Positions 30,868 to 41,800 of a stretch of 64,000 bases of DNA are shown here, one piece after another. The notes under the pieces are model-generated. The model ran no database searches. It worked only from the letters and a program-made list of their open reading frames with translations, and was not told the DNA's origin. Numbering within the stretch: position 1 is the stretch's first letter; every line of letters begins with the position of its first letter. Both the position numbers and the translations under genes were made by a program. Origin of the DNA: Saccharomyces paradoxus (Eukaryota > Ascomycota > Saccharomycetes > Saccharomycetales > Saccharomycetaceae); the NCBI RefSeq assembly GCF_002079055.1, contig NC_047488.1:62001-126000 (forward strand), read 5' to 3'.

Positions 30868-32493
30868 TTACCATTGAATATTTAAGATCTCTTTGAATTT
30901 TTTTTCGAATTCATTTGCCTTTATACGTCCCTGGCTTCGTCTCATTCCTTGTCCAATTAAGAATTTTAAAGAAGATTTTTTTTTACCAGAGACCAGGTTC
31001 CGTATAAAAGTGTCATCTGTATGCTGTACAATGACATCGTTACAGAGATTCATCAATTCTTGAGGGTCGACTTGATTAATCGCATGTAATTCATATTCCT
31101 TGATCAGTTTTGAAAAATCTGGAATAGACAAATTCTGGCAGTTACTCTGTTTAAAAGTTTCCAATATGTGAAATAGTAACATCTTACCACTAGTCGCGGA
31201 TATTACCTCTTCATGTAATAGCTTTAAAAACTGGGCGAAAACTGCAGGAGGCAAGATTTGTTGTGCTTTCGTCAATGGGACTTGTAGCTTGTTCAAATCA
31301 CCCAGGAACTCATGAATTATCCAATTTGTAGGTAATTTCGTGCTGTTATGTTCATCAACAAGCTTAGAAAATTCACGGAAGGTGTCTAAGTAGTACAATC
31401 TCAACGCCTCATGATTGTACATGTCGTTTTGGTTACTATTATACGTCAAAATCTTGGCGTCCTTCAATGACAATTGATAAGGTTTCTTCATGAGCATTCT
31501 CATTATATCATCAGGTAGTTGAGGCATCAGCTCTTTCACACCACTGGTAACGTCTGGTGCAAGGCTGATATACGGCAATTCTGGATCAGGCATGTACCTG
31601 TAATCAATCGTCGTTTCTTTGCTTCTCAACTTCACCGTGGACGAACCTGTCCAGCCCCTTGTTTCTGGCTCCATCAATGAGCTAGTGTCGCCCCCCGAAA
31701 TCAGCCCAACCTGTCGTTGATATTCGTACTTGATGGCATTGATGATGGAACTAGTATTGGGTAGATTTTTTAATTCAACTCGCGCATATTCATTAATTGA
31801 CAGGTTGACATCCACTCGCATGGCGCCCGTCTCTAAGTCCCCAGAGGAAATGTGCAAATGACGCACCAAATTCTGGTATTTTTTAATAAATGCCTTAACT
31901 TGTTTAATATCGCTGAAATCTGGTTTGGTTACCAACTCAATAAGCGGGACGTTCGACCTATTTAAATCGACCAAAGTGACAACGTCTTTTTCTGTATCTG
32001 TATAGTGTGATTTCCCCGTGTCCTGCTCTATCTGCAACTGCAAGATACCAATGTCCTTGGATAATTCATCGATGCCATCCAGTCCCTTGGACAGATTGAT
32101 TTTCCCACCTCGAGCAAACGGCCTGTAATGCTGCGTCACTTGATAGCCTTGAGGTTGGTCTCCGTAAAAATAATGCTTCCTATCAAACTGAGACACGCTA
32201 TTTACCCGAGAATCCAATGCCAAGGATAGCTTCATGGCGAACAAAATTGCTTCCAAATTCAAAACCGGCTGCGTTCCTGGCAGAGCTATGTCATAAAAAC
32301 TAGTATGATGGTTTGGTGCATCCACTAGAGACGTGGCGCTATTCGTAGACTGTGAAAAAAGCTTGGTTTTGGTGTTCAATTGCGTATGAATCTCCAATCC
32401 ACATTTCAATGCATATTCCTGCCTAAAGGGCATACTCTGATTACATGTGACTTTGGTCCTGGCCAAAGAATAGAATCGTGCCAGCCGCAGCAT
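30868..32493 (-). CDS. PET112: Mitochondrial glutamyl-tRNA(Gln) amidotransferase subunit B
   Basis: The 541-residue protein is the GatB homologue of the mitochondrial GatFAB amidotransferase, which converts Glu-tRNA(Gln) to Gln-tRNA(Gln). The first 25 residues (MLRLARFYSLARTKVTCNQ) form an import presequence. The catalytic cradle carries GLEIHTQLNTKTKLFS and the tRNA- and metal-binding region with DLETGAMRVDVNLS and YRYMPDPELP. The C-terminal tail domain includes LKFLIGQGMRRSQGRIKANEF, typical of the GatB/YqeY end. The ATG at 32493 is the first methionine codon in the frame. Partners encoded elsewhere are HER2 (GatA) and GTF1 (GatF). Confidence 0.96.
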   Translation of the reverse strand: MLRLARFYSLARTKVTCNQSMPFRQEYALKCGLEIHTQLNTKTKLFSQSTNSATSLVDAPNHHTSFYDIALPGTQPVLNLEAILFAMKLSLALDSRVNSVSQFDRKHYFYGDQPQGYQVTQHYRPFARGGKINLSKGLDGIDELSKDIGILQLQIEQDTGKSHYTDTEKDVVTLVDLNRSNVPLIELVTKPDFSDIKQVKAFIKKYQNLVRHLHISSGDLETGAMRVDVNLSINEYARVELKNLPNTSSIINAIKYEYQRQVGLISGGDTSSLMEPETRGWTGSSTVKLRSKETTIDYRYMPDPELPYISLAPDVTSGVKELMPQLPDDIMRMLMKKPYQLSLKDAKILTYNSNQNDMYNHEALRLYYLDTFREFSKLVDEHNSTKLPTNWIIHEFLGDLNKLQVPLTKAQQILPPAVFAQFLKLLHEEVISATSGKMLLFHILETFKQSNCQNLSIPDFSKLIKEYELHAINQVDPQELMNLCNDVIVQHTDDTFIRNLVSGKKKSSLKFLIGQGMRRSQGRIKANEFEKKFKEILNIQW

Positions 32494-33064
32494 ATTCAAT
32501 TCCGAATTCTGGTCTCTTTGGCAGCAATGCCAACTATAATACTATTACTAGGTGTTACGATCAAGTATATCATGTCATCCTTACTACTATTGTAAGTACT
32601 GCTAAAATCCTACCAAAAGAGGGAAAATAAAGCCCTATCTGAACAAGGGTTATATAAATATTAGATAAGGGTATATGATAATAAAAGTAGTAAACCTAAA
32701 ATCCGAAAGTTAACTTCTTAGGGCTTCTAAAATGTTCAAGAAGTGTCAGTTTTCGATGGAGATTGTTCCAACTCGACTCTAAAGTTCAGATATTCTCTAT
32801 CGTACCTGAAAACGTTTAGAATGAGCCATAATTATGGATATTTACTTTGTGACACCCTTTCTATGTATTTTATATCGTTTTACACGGGTGCTTGTTACAA
32901 CTAAATTTATAAAAAAAATAATTTTTCGAGATGGGACAATAATATAGTAGAATTCTGAACGTATTAGAGCACAACTCTTCCGGAGGATTACCGGAAATCA
33001 GGATCTAAAAACGGACAAAAAAGACCAGAGAGCGTTGATTACTTCTTCTTCTAGGCGGTTGTTC
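32494..33064. promoter_or_regulatory. Divergent promoter of PET112 and NUP170
   Basis: No gene is visible in these 571 bases. A perfect inverted repeat, TTCCGG-N7-CCGGAA, lies at 32978-32996, about 70 bases upstream of NUP170. The rest is AT-rich promoter-like sequence. Confidence 0.6.
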
Positions 33065-36000
33065 ATGTTTCAAAGTTTTTTCCACAACAATGGGCCCGCT
33101 GCTGCCGGTGAAACGTTTTCAGATAGCAGATCGTACCCTTTAACGAATCATCATGAAGTGCCTCGGAATGGATTGAATGGATTAAATGAGTCTGCTTCTT
33201 CTGCAGCCAAACTACAGCAACAGCAACCTACACAAATATTAAGCTCATATCCAATTGCCGGTTCCAATCCGCTTATGAGGGCGGGCGCCATGGGGGCGAC
33301 TTCGGGCAGCATCAATCCTAATATGTCCAACATGAATGAGCATATTCGTGTTTCCGGGATGGGAACTTCCAAGCCCCTGGATTTGGCAGGGAAGTACATT
33401 GATCATCTACAACATAAAGATAGTAACACTCCGGTACTTGATGAAAGATCTTATTATAATAGCGGGGTAGATTATAACTTTAGCAGAGAGAAAAATGGTT
33501 TAGGAGCGTTTACTCCCTTTGAAAAGCAAGACGTGTTCGATATTCCGGACGAGATTTTGCATGAATTTTCGACTTCACAGACAAGGGCTGATATGGGTAT
33601 TTTCCCAGAGTTAAATCGATGTTGGATAACTATCGATAATAAACTGATACTCTGGAATATTAACAATGATAACGAGTACCAGGTGATAGATGATATGAAG
33701 CATACCATTCGGAAAGTCGCCTTGGTAAGACCTAAGCCAAACACGTTCGTGCCTGCCGTGAAACATCTCCTTTTGATATGCACGACAATGGAGATTTTCA
33801 TGTTTGCTATTTCCTTAGACAAAGCCACAAACGAACTCAATGTATTCAATACGCATTTGTCTGTCCCCGTGCAAGGCATTGATATAATAGACATTGTGTC
33901 TCATGAAAGATCGGGTAGAATTTTCTTCGCTGGCCAAGGCAGTGGTCTGAATATCTGGGAATTGCAGTATTCAGGCTCCGACGACTGGTTCAATAGCAAA
34001 TGTAGCAAAGTTTGCCTGACAAAGTCCGCTCTATTAAGTCTTCTTCCTACTAACATGCTTTCCCAGATTCCAGGTGTTGATTTTGTTCAGGCGTTGTTCG
34101 AAGATAATTCTAACGGTAGCGGTGGATATTCGCAAGAGACTATCACACAACTAACTATCGACCAACAAAGAGGCATAATTTATTCATTATCTTCCAAGTC
34201 CACCATCAAAGCATACGTAATAACAGAAAAATCGCTGGAAGGACCCATGTCCATCGAGCCTGCCTACATCAGTAGAATAATAGGTACCACGACAGCAAGG
34301 GCCGCGCCAATTTTGGGCCACAAATACCTGAAAATTGTTAAGATAAGCTCTGTCGCACCCGAAGAAAACAACAACCTGTTTTTGGTTGCTCTAACAGTAG
34401 GTGGTGTGCGCTTGTACTTTAATGGTTCTATGGGCAGGTTCAACATCGAAGCTTTGAGGCTAGAATCAATCAAGTTTCCCCCAAGTTCTGTAACTCCTGA
34501 AGTCATCCAACAAGAATTACTACATCAACAACAAGAGCAAGCGAAGAGAAGCTTTCCTTTTTTTTCGAATATAATGTCTTCCGAACCAGTCCTCTTGAAA
34601 TTCCAAAAGAAATCATCTGTATTACTAGAGACTACAAAAGCAAGTACAATTATTTCCCCGGGCATATTTTTTTCCGCCGTGATCAAATCATCCCAACAAA
34701 CGCATCAGGCAGATAAAAAAGAAAGCTCGTCCACCGCTGGAACAACGGCTACCACTGGTTCTAAAACTGCCAACCAGCCACCAGTTACTTTACAACACAA
34801 GCTTTTCGTTAGTGTTCCAGATTATGGTATCTTGAAAACACACGGTAAGTATGTTGAAAATGCTACGTTCTTGGAAACTACCGGCCCAGTCCAACAAATT
34901 ATCCCATTATCAGGGCTTTTCAATGCAACGACAAAGCCACAAGGATTTGCTAATGAATTTGCAACACAATACACATCAGAGACCTTAAGAGTAGCAGTTT
35001 TGACGAACGCTTCTGTCGAAATCTATAAATACCGTACTCCTGACGAAATATTTGAAGATTTAATCGATAATCCACTGCCATTCGTGTTAAATTATGGTAC
35101 CGCAGAAGCTTGTTCGACCGCGTTGTTTGTTACTTGCAAATCAAACAAATCTGAAAAATTAAGATCTAATGCCCTAACTTTTTTAACGATGGGTATTCCC
35201 GGCGTCGTCGACATTAAACCTGTCTACAACCGTTATTCCGTATCTACAGTATCCTCTTTATTATCAAAGCCCAGTTTATCTACTACAACAACGAATCTTC
35301 AACAATCATTGGCCGGTTATAGCAAACCCTCCCCCGCAAATAAGGAAGATTTCGATTTGGATGATGTAATATTATCCCCCAGATTTTACGGTATCGCATT
35401 ATTAATTACAAGACTTCTCCGGGATATTTGGGGGAGGCACGTCTTCATGACTTTCACAGAAAATGGGACGACACCCCATACTTTCAATTCACCTTTTATT
35501 TCACTCACCTCATCTATAAATAACCAAAAAGGAGATGACATTTCACAGAATAGTAACATAATATCGAAAGTTTCTATTTCCAAGGATTGTATCGAGTACT
35601 ATTTATCTTCAGTTAACATTTTAAATGAATTTTTCATTACTTATGGTGATTCTATTTCTCAAATATCAGCTCCCTACGTATTAGCGAACAATTCTAATGG
35701 TAGGGTTATTGATAAAACGGAAGAAGTTGCAAACCAAGCAGAAAGTATAGCCATTAATGCTTTGATCAAATTGGTGCAATCCATAAAAGAAGGTCTGTCA
35801 TTCTTAAATGTGTTATATGAAGAAAGCGAAGTTGAAGGATTCGACAACCAATACCTTGGTTTTAAGGATATAATCAGTTTTGTAAGCTTAGATGTCCAAA
35901 AAGATTTGGTCAAACTAGACTTTAAAGATCTATTTGCTCCAAATGACAAAACAAAATCATTAATTAGAGAGATTTTGTTATCCATCATTAACAGAAATAT

Positions 36001-37585
36001 CACCAAAGGTGCATCCATAGAGTATACTGCAACAGCTTTACAAGAACGCTGCGGGTCTTTCTGTTCTGCAAGCGATATATTAGGATTTAGGGCTATTGAA
36101 CATCTCAGAAGGGCTAAAGAAATTGGCTTGCGCAATTACGATTCATTAAACTATCACCTGAAAAATGCTACTGCCCTGCTTGAACAAATTGTGGATGATC
36201 TTTCTATTGAAAAATTGAAAGAAGCTGTATCGATGATGCTGAGTGTAAATTATTACCCAAAATCTATTGAATTTTTATTGAATATTGCCAACTCTATGGA
36301 CAAAGGAAAATTAGCTTGTCAATATGTGGCAAATGGATTTTTAGAAAATGATGAAAGAAAGCAGTATTATGATAAACGTATTTCAGTTTATGACTTGGTT
36401 TTTGAGACTTTAATAAAAGTCGACGAACTTGCAGAAAAAAAACCATCGTCCAACACTCAAAACCAAGTTTCAATATCTAATGACGATGAAGCAAAACTGA
36501 GAGAGAAAAGTTACGAAGTCGCTCTAAAGTATAATGATAAATTATTTCACTATCATATGTATGATTGGCTCGTTTCTCAAAACAGAGAAGAGAAACTACT
36601 AGATATGGAAACTCCATTCATACTCCCTTATTTAATGGAAAAGGCAGGTAGCTCATTAAAAATATCTAATATTCTATGGGTTTATTATTCAAGAAGATCT
36701 AAATTTTTCGAATCTGCTGAAATTCTTTACCGTTTAGCCACATCGAATTTTGACATCACACTCTTTGAAAGAATTGAGTTTCTTTCACGCGCTAATGGAT
36801 TTTGCAACAGTGTGTCCCCACTAAGCCAGAAACAGAGAATTGTACAACTAGCTAGCAGAATCCAAGATGCATGTGAAGTTGCTGGTATTCAAGGTGATAT
36901 ATTATCACTTGTGTATACAGACGTAAGAATAGATCCCACTATTAAAGATGAGTTGATTAGGACTTTAGATGGTAAAATATTAAGCACAAGTGAGCTGTTC
37001 AATGATTTTGCTGTACCCTTAAGTTACCATGAAATTGCTCTATTCATTTTCAAGATAGCAGATTTTAGGGATCATGAAATGATTATGGCCAAGTGGGATG
37101 AACTATTCCAATCTTTGAGGATGGAATTTAATAATACCGGTAAGAAAGAAGATTCAATGAATTTCATCAACTTACTGTCTAATGTATTAATTAAAATTGG
37201 TAAAAATGTCCAAGATTCTGAGTTTATTTTCCCCATTTTCGAACTATTTCCCATAGTTTGTAATTTTTTCTATGAAACACTACCTAAGGAGCATATCGTA
37301 TCAGGATCGATAGTTTCCATCTTCATAACAGCGGGTGTTTCTTTCAACAAAATGTACTATATTTTAAAAGAACTAATCGAGACATCAGACTCCGATAATT
37401 CCGTATTCAATAAAGAAATGACTTGGTTAATACACGAATGGTATAAGTCGGAAAGGAAATTTAGAGATATTATCACCTACAATGATATCATTCACTTGAA
37501 GGAATACAATATTGATAATGATCCAATTGAAAAATACGTTAGGAACACTGGCAACAATTTGGGCATTTATTTCTACAAAGAATAA
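33065..37585 (+). CDS. NUP170: Nucleoporin Nup170 (Nup155 family)
   Basis: The 1506-residue inner-ring nucleoporin is the homologue of vertebrate Nup155. It anchors the inner ring of the nuclear pore to the membrane and other scaffold nucleoporins. The N-terminal 160 residues are low complexity. The next 500 residues form the beta-propeller (begins near DIPDEILHEFSTSQTRADMG, with CWITIDNKLILWN and IIDIVSHERSGRIFFAGQ). The rest is an alpha-helical solenoid ending NLGIYFYKE. The ATG at 33065 (MFQSFFHNNG) is the first in the frame. A duplicate, NUP157, exists elsewhere in Saccharomyces. The N-terminal low-complexity part differs most from S. cerevisiae as I recall it. Confidence 0.97.
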   Translation: MFQSFFHNNGPAAAGETFSDSRSYPLTNHHEVPRNGLNGLNESASSAAKLQQQQPTQILSSYPIAGSNPLMRAGAMGATSGSINPNMSNMNEHIRVSGMGTSKPLDLAGKYIDHLQHKDSNTPVLDERSYYNSGVDYNFSREKNGLGAFTPFEKQDVFDIPDEILHEFSTSQTRADMGIFPELNRCWITIDNKLILWNINNDNEYQVIDDMKHTIRKVALVRPKPNTFVPAVKHLLLICTTMEIFMFAISLDKATNELNVFNTHLSVPVQGIDIIDIVSHERSGRIFFAGQGSGLNIWELQYSGSDDWFNSKCSKVCLTKSALLSLLPTNMLSQIPGVDFVQALFEDNSNGSGGYSQETITQLTIDQQRGIIYSLSSKSTIKAYVITEKSLEGPMSIEPAYISRIIGTTTARAAPILGHKYLKIVKISSVAPEENNNLFLVALTVGGVRLYFNGSMGRFNIEALRLESIKFPPSSVTPEVIQQELLHQQQEQAKRSFPFFSNIMSSEPVLLKFQKKSSVLLETTKASTIISPGIFFSAVIKSSQQTHQADKKESSSTAGTTATTGSKTANQPPVTLQHKLFVSVPDYGILKTHGKYVENATFLETTGPVQQIIPLSGLFNATTKPQGFANEFATQYTSETLRVAVLTNASVEIYKYRTPDEIFEDLIDNPLPFVLNYGTAEACSTALFVTCKSNKSEKLRSNALTFLTMGIPGVVDIKPVYNRYSVSTVSSLLSKPSLSTTTTNLQQSLAGYSKPSPANKEDFDLDDVILSPRFYGIALLITRLLRDIWGRHVFMTFTENGTTPHTFNSPFISLTSSINNQKGDDISQNSNIISKVSISKDCIEYYLSSVNILNEFFITYGDSISQISAPYVLANNSNGRVIDKTEEVANQAESIAINALIKLVQSIKEGLSFLNVLYEESEVEGFDNQYLGFKDIISFVSLDVQKDLVKLDFKDLFAPNDKTKSLIREILLSIINRNITKGASIEYTATALQERCGSFCSASDILGFRAIEHLRRAKEIGLRNYDSLNYHLKNATALLEQIVDDLSIEKLKEAVSMMLSVNYYPKSIEFLLNIANSMDKGKLACQYVANGFLENDERKQYYDKRISVYDLVFETLIKVDELAEKKPSSNTQNQVSISNDDEAKLREKSYEVALKYNDKLFHYHMYDWLVSQNREEKLLDMETPFILPYLMEKAGSSLKISNILWVYYSRRSKFFESAEILYRLATSNFDITLFERIEFLSRANGFCNSVSPLSQKQRIVQLASRIQDACEVAGIQGDILSLVYTDVRIDPTIKDELIRTLDGKILSTSELFNDFAVPLSYHEIALFIFKIADFRDHEMIMAKWDELFQSLRMEFNNTGKKEDSMNFINLLSNVLIKIGKNVQDSEFIFPIFELFPIVCNFFYETLPKEHIVSGSIVSIFITAGVSFNKMYYILKELIETSDSDNSVFNKEMTWLIHEWYKSERKFRDIITYNDIIHLKEYNIDNDPIEKYVRNTGNNLGIYFYKE

Positions 37586-38202
37586 AAGTTTTCTTCATCA
37601 TATAGATAGTGGGCTAATGTACGTATATATTTTAATGTATCAAAGAGGCCTTGTAAGACGGTAAAGTTAAGGGTGTCGGTTTAAGCTTTTCTTATGTCAA
37701 ATATAATTAGTTGAATATTTACTTAGTATTCTTTTCCACTATACAGTATTTAAAATTTCTGAAAGAAATCGATCTTATATAAGAAAGACAAACGAGCAGG
37801 CTGGAGAGAATCGGATTTTGGCGGGCAAGAAAACATTTTATGAAGAAAGATTTCAACTCCGCCGAACTGTACCGTTCGTTTTATTTGTTTTTTTTCACTC
37901 CTTTCTGGTTTTTTATGTTTTATTTTAAATTTTTTCCTTCTTTCTGATGCATTGAGCAAATCGTGATCTCTTAGTAAATATCACAATAAACCCATATGTG
38001 TTTCGAAATACTTGCGAAATCTTGACTCCATTGTGTACAAACTTCTTAATGAATATATATATATATTTTTTTTTCCCTTGTTTTAATTTTTTTTTCGGAT
38101 TTTTTATGTAAACATTCTTATACCGGGACAATAGCTGGCGAATAAATCCGTAGAGTTTCGACTTCAGATGTTAACGCTTCATTTTCTTTTTTAAAAAAAG
38201 AA
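37586..38202. other. Convergent spacer NUP170-ATG8, no gene seen
   Basis: At 617 bases this is long for a convergent yeast intergenic region. It is T-rich with homopolymer runs (for example around 37891-37935 and 38064-38095). Small minus-strand frames (37750-37959, 37925-38131) are low-complexity Lys-rich translations of the T-rich DNA and do not look like genes. It should contain the two 3' UTRs. Confidence 0.55.
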
Positions 38203-38556
38203 CTACCTGCCAAACGTATTCTCTCCTGAGTAAGTGACATACAAAAATCCGTCCTTATCCTTGTGTTCTTGATATATAGCAGACATCAACGCCGCAGTGG
38301 GTGGCAAAGTGTCATTGACAAAAATGAAAATGGCTTTCTCAGGGGGGAGCATAATTCTCTTTCTTATAACGTAAACAAATTGCCCTACAGTAAGATCTGC
38401 AGGAACTAGATATTTACGCTTATCAATCTCCGGAATATCAGACTTTTCAGCTTTTTCGCAAATCACAGGTATCCTGTTCTTAAACCTCTCAGCAATCCTT
38501 TCTGATTCGGCCTTCCTCTTTTCAAATGGATATTCAGACTTAAACGTAGATTTCAT
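38203..38556 (-). CDS. ATG8: Autophagy ubiquitin-like protein Atg8
   Basis: The 117-residue ubiquitin-fold protein is conjugated to phosphatidylethanolamine and builds the autophagosome membrane. It has the two N-terminal helices ([20 protein letters not shown]), the AIM-binding region ([20 protein letters not shown]) and the C-terminal FGR; Atg4 removes Arg117 to expose Gly116 for lipidation. The sequence appears fully conserved. A GGCGGCGG Ume6-like site lies in the promoter, fitting the known Ume6 repression of ATG8. Confidence 0.98.
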   Translation of the reverse strand: MKSTFKSEYPFEKRKAESERIAERFKNRIPVICEKAEKSDIPEIDKRKYLVPADLTVGQFVYVIRKRIMLPPEKAIFIFVNDTLPPTAALMSAIYQEHKDKDGFLYVTYSGENTFGR

Positions 38557-38869
38557 GTTTCTGGTAGTTATTTTATTATATTTTTCTCAACTTTCCAGTT
38601 ACTGGATTCTCTTATCAATCCCCTCCTCAACCTTTAACGGTTCCCCTTTTTGTATTTCCATATTTATATCATGTATTTTGCCGCCGCCAAAAATAACGAG
38701 TCTCCGGGTGATGATATATCATGTGCTATGATATATACCACGAGCATTGTATAGCAGTGACAGTGGAGGTAGCTAGCATTACATGACTCTAACTTAAACG
38801 TAAATTTATACATATACATCTATATCACTTCGAGTAGAAAAAATTTTTACGTATTTATATGAGTTGTTT
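38557..38869. promoter_or_regulatory. ATG8 promoter and ILS1 3' region
   Basis: The 313 bases between the ATG8 start and the ILS1 stop hold the ATG8 promoter. It contains a URS1-like GC block at 38680-38690 and repeated ATGATATAT motifs around 38710-38740. I see no gene. Confidence 0.6.
38680..38690 (-). promoter_or_regulatory. URS1-like Ume6 site upstream of ATG8
   Basis: The minus strand reads TTGGCGGCGGC, containing the Ume6 core GGCGGC, 124 bases upstream of the ATG8 start. Ume6-Sin3-Rpd3 repression of ATG8 is established in S. cerevisiae. Confidence 0.65.
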
Positions 38870-41800
38870 TCATAATTTGAACACCTTTAATTTGAAAATG
38901 GTGTCATTAATAGATTGTTCTTCGTCACCAATTGGGTCCGTCTTTGAGCCGTCATATTTGGCGATATCGGATCTACAAGTCTTGCTTAACATATCAAAAT
39001 GTTCTTTGACAATGGCCTCAAAGTCGATAGTATCTTTAACTAGTTCGTACTCCACTAAAACGTCGTCGGTGGCTTCCAAACCACACTTCTTTCTCAACTT
39101 TTGGATTCTGTTGACCAGTTCTCTTGCGAGACCTTCACTCTTTAATTCGGAGTAAATATTTGTATCCATGATGATTAAGACGTCTTGGTCGGTTCTAGCT
39201 TCTTGCCCAGATTGAACCGCTGATTCTGGTAAACCTCTAATAGCGTTCAAATCACCTTTAACCAACTCAATACCGGCGACCTCTAGCTTTCCAGTTTCCA
39301 AATATTTCCGTACTTCCTCAGAAGTGACTGATGGAAGGGCATCTTTCACCTTCTTTGCGTCTTTTTTCAGCTTCTTACCCAACACTGGCCAATCAGCAAC
39401 TGCTTTATACTCAACACCATATTTGGCCTCATCAGAGGTGATAACAATGTCACGAACATTTAATTCTTCGATAATGTAGTTCTTCAAGGCTTCAACATCC
39501 TTTAGGTATGATTCATCACTATGCAAGATGACCAAGGTCTTTAATGGGGTCTTCAAAGAAATAGTTTTCTTTTCACGAATATTTCTACCCAAATCGATAA
39601 CAGATTGCATTCTCGAAACTGCAGTTTCAATGGCTTCGTCGAAGTATTCCTTTTTAACTACTGGGTAAGACAAGAAATGCACTGATCTTCCGTCCTTACC
39701 ATATTGTGCTAAGACAGATTCTGGGATGTACTCCTTCAGTCTCAAATAAATGTTTTCTGATAAAAATGGGGTGAATGGAGCCATGGCACGAACAAATGTG
39801 AACAAGGCATCGAATAAAGAATTTAATGCCTTCAAACAGTCCTCAGCACCGTTTTCACCCTTCAAACGACGACGATTAAATCTAATGTACCAGTTAGTCA
39901 ACTCGTCAATGAAATTCAACAACTTTGGAACGACGGTGTATAATTTGTATTGACCCATTTCTTCATGAATAAATTGTACTAGAGATTGCATAGAGGCTAA
40001 AATCCATCTGTCCATGACATTATCACTTTTCACAGAATCATCAAATTTGAAGTCGATATCGGACGTCTTTTTCAACAAGGCAATTTGACCATCCAAAAAT
40101 TTAAAAGAGTTCCACCATGGTAGCAAAACCTTTGAAACAACTTCTTTAACGCCTTCTTCTTTGAACTTCAAACTTTCAGCCTTTAAAACAGGTGAATTTA
40201 TCAAGTACAATCTTAGAGCATCCGCACCATATTTGTTCAGAACAATAGATGGATCAGGGTAATTTTTCAAGGATTTGGACATCTTCCTACCATCAGCAGC
40301 TAAGACAATACCAGAGACGATGACGTTCTTGTATGGAACAGAGCCAAATAGATGGGTACCTAAGACAGATAGCGTGTAGAACCAACCTCTCGTTTGATCT
40401 AAACCTTCAGAGATGAAGTTAGCTGGAACTCTTTCGTCGAATTTTTCAGTGTTCTCAAATGGATAATGCTGAGAAGCATAAGGCATAGAACCAGATTCAA
40501 ACCAACAGTCAAAAACTTCTTCAATTCTCTTTAAGTCACCCTTACCTTGCTTGGATGGAATTGTCAACTTGTCAATGACATCACGATGCAAGTCGGTGAT
40601 GTTGTGCACACCAGTTAATTCTTCCAGTTCTTTGATAGAACCAACACAAACGATCTCCTCGAAATCGTCCGAAACCCATAATGGAATTGGAGTACCCCAA
40701 TATCTGTTTCTGGAAACGTTCCAGTCACGGGCGTTAGCGATCCAGTTGGCAAATCTTTTTTCCTTGATGGTGTTTGGAACCCAGTGAGATTTCATGACAG
40801 AATCCAACATTTGAGGGACAATGTTTTTAACACGAACGAACCAAGCTGGGACAGAACGGTATAACAATGGGGTATCGGATCTCCAGCAGAATGGGTAAGA
40901 ATGGCGAATTTGGGATGCCAATAACAAATTTCCAGTATTAGTTAAATACTTAATAATCAACTTATCAGCGTCCTTGACATAAACACCCTCGAAATCAGGA
41001 ACATCTTTGGTGAATCTACCAAGGTCATCAATAGCATTAGGTAAGACGGAATCTTCTGATATGACGCCTCTCTTCAAACAAGCAGCGTTATCTTCTTCAC
41101 CAAAAGCCGGAGCGTTATGAACAATACCAGTACCGGAATCACTAGTAACATAATCATCTGAAATAACTCTAAAAGCAGTTTCACGGAACTGTTCGGCGAA
41201 ATATGGGAACAATGGTTCATACTTCAAACCAACCAAATCAGAACCTTTAATCTTCTCCACAACCTTGTATTTTTCGTTCTTAGGCTTCTTGTATAAGGTT
41301 TTGATCAAAGATTCTAATAGGATGAAATAACGATCTCTGGTTTCGTCATAAATCTTTACATATTCGAAATCAGCGTTAACACATAACGACAAATTGGAAG
41401 GCAAAGTCCATGGAGTCGTGGTCCATGCGACCAATTGAGTTTTTTCCTGACCAATAACGTTGAAACCAATGGTAACAGCTGGGTCGTTGACATCTTTATA
41501 GTTTTGCTGAGCCTCAAAGTTACTCAAAGGAGTGGTTAGACCAGTAGAGTAAGGCATGACTTTGAATCCACGGTAAACTTGACCTTTTTCGTGAAGTTGC
41601 TTGAAAGCCCACCATGTGGACTCCATAAAGGATGGGTACATAGTCTTGTAATCATTGTCGAAATCAATCCAACGACCCAAACGACCAATAGTTTTTCTCC
41701 AGTCGCTGGCATAAGTCATAACAATGGATCTACACTCATTGTTGTAGTTTTCAAGACCATATTTGAAGACATCATCTTTGCCAGTGATACCTAATTTCTT

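Noticed and set aside
37750-38131. Two minus-strand frames between NUP170 and ATG8
   Set aside because: They translate T-rich DNA into Lys-rich low complexity; codon use and composition do not suggest genes.
38859-39155. 98-codon plus-strand frame over the ILS1 3' end
   Set aside because: It lies antisense to ILS1 and corresponds to a frame regarded as dubious in S. cerevisiae.
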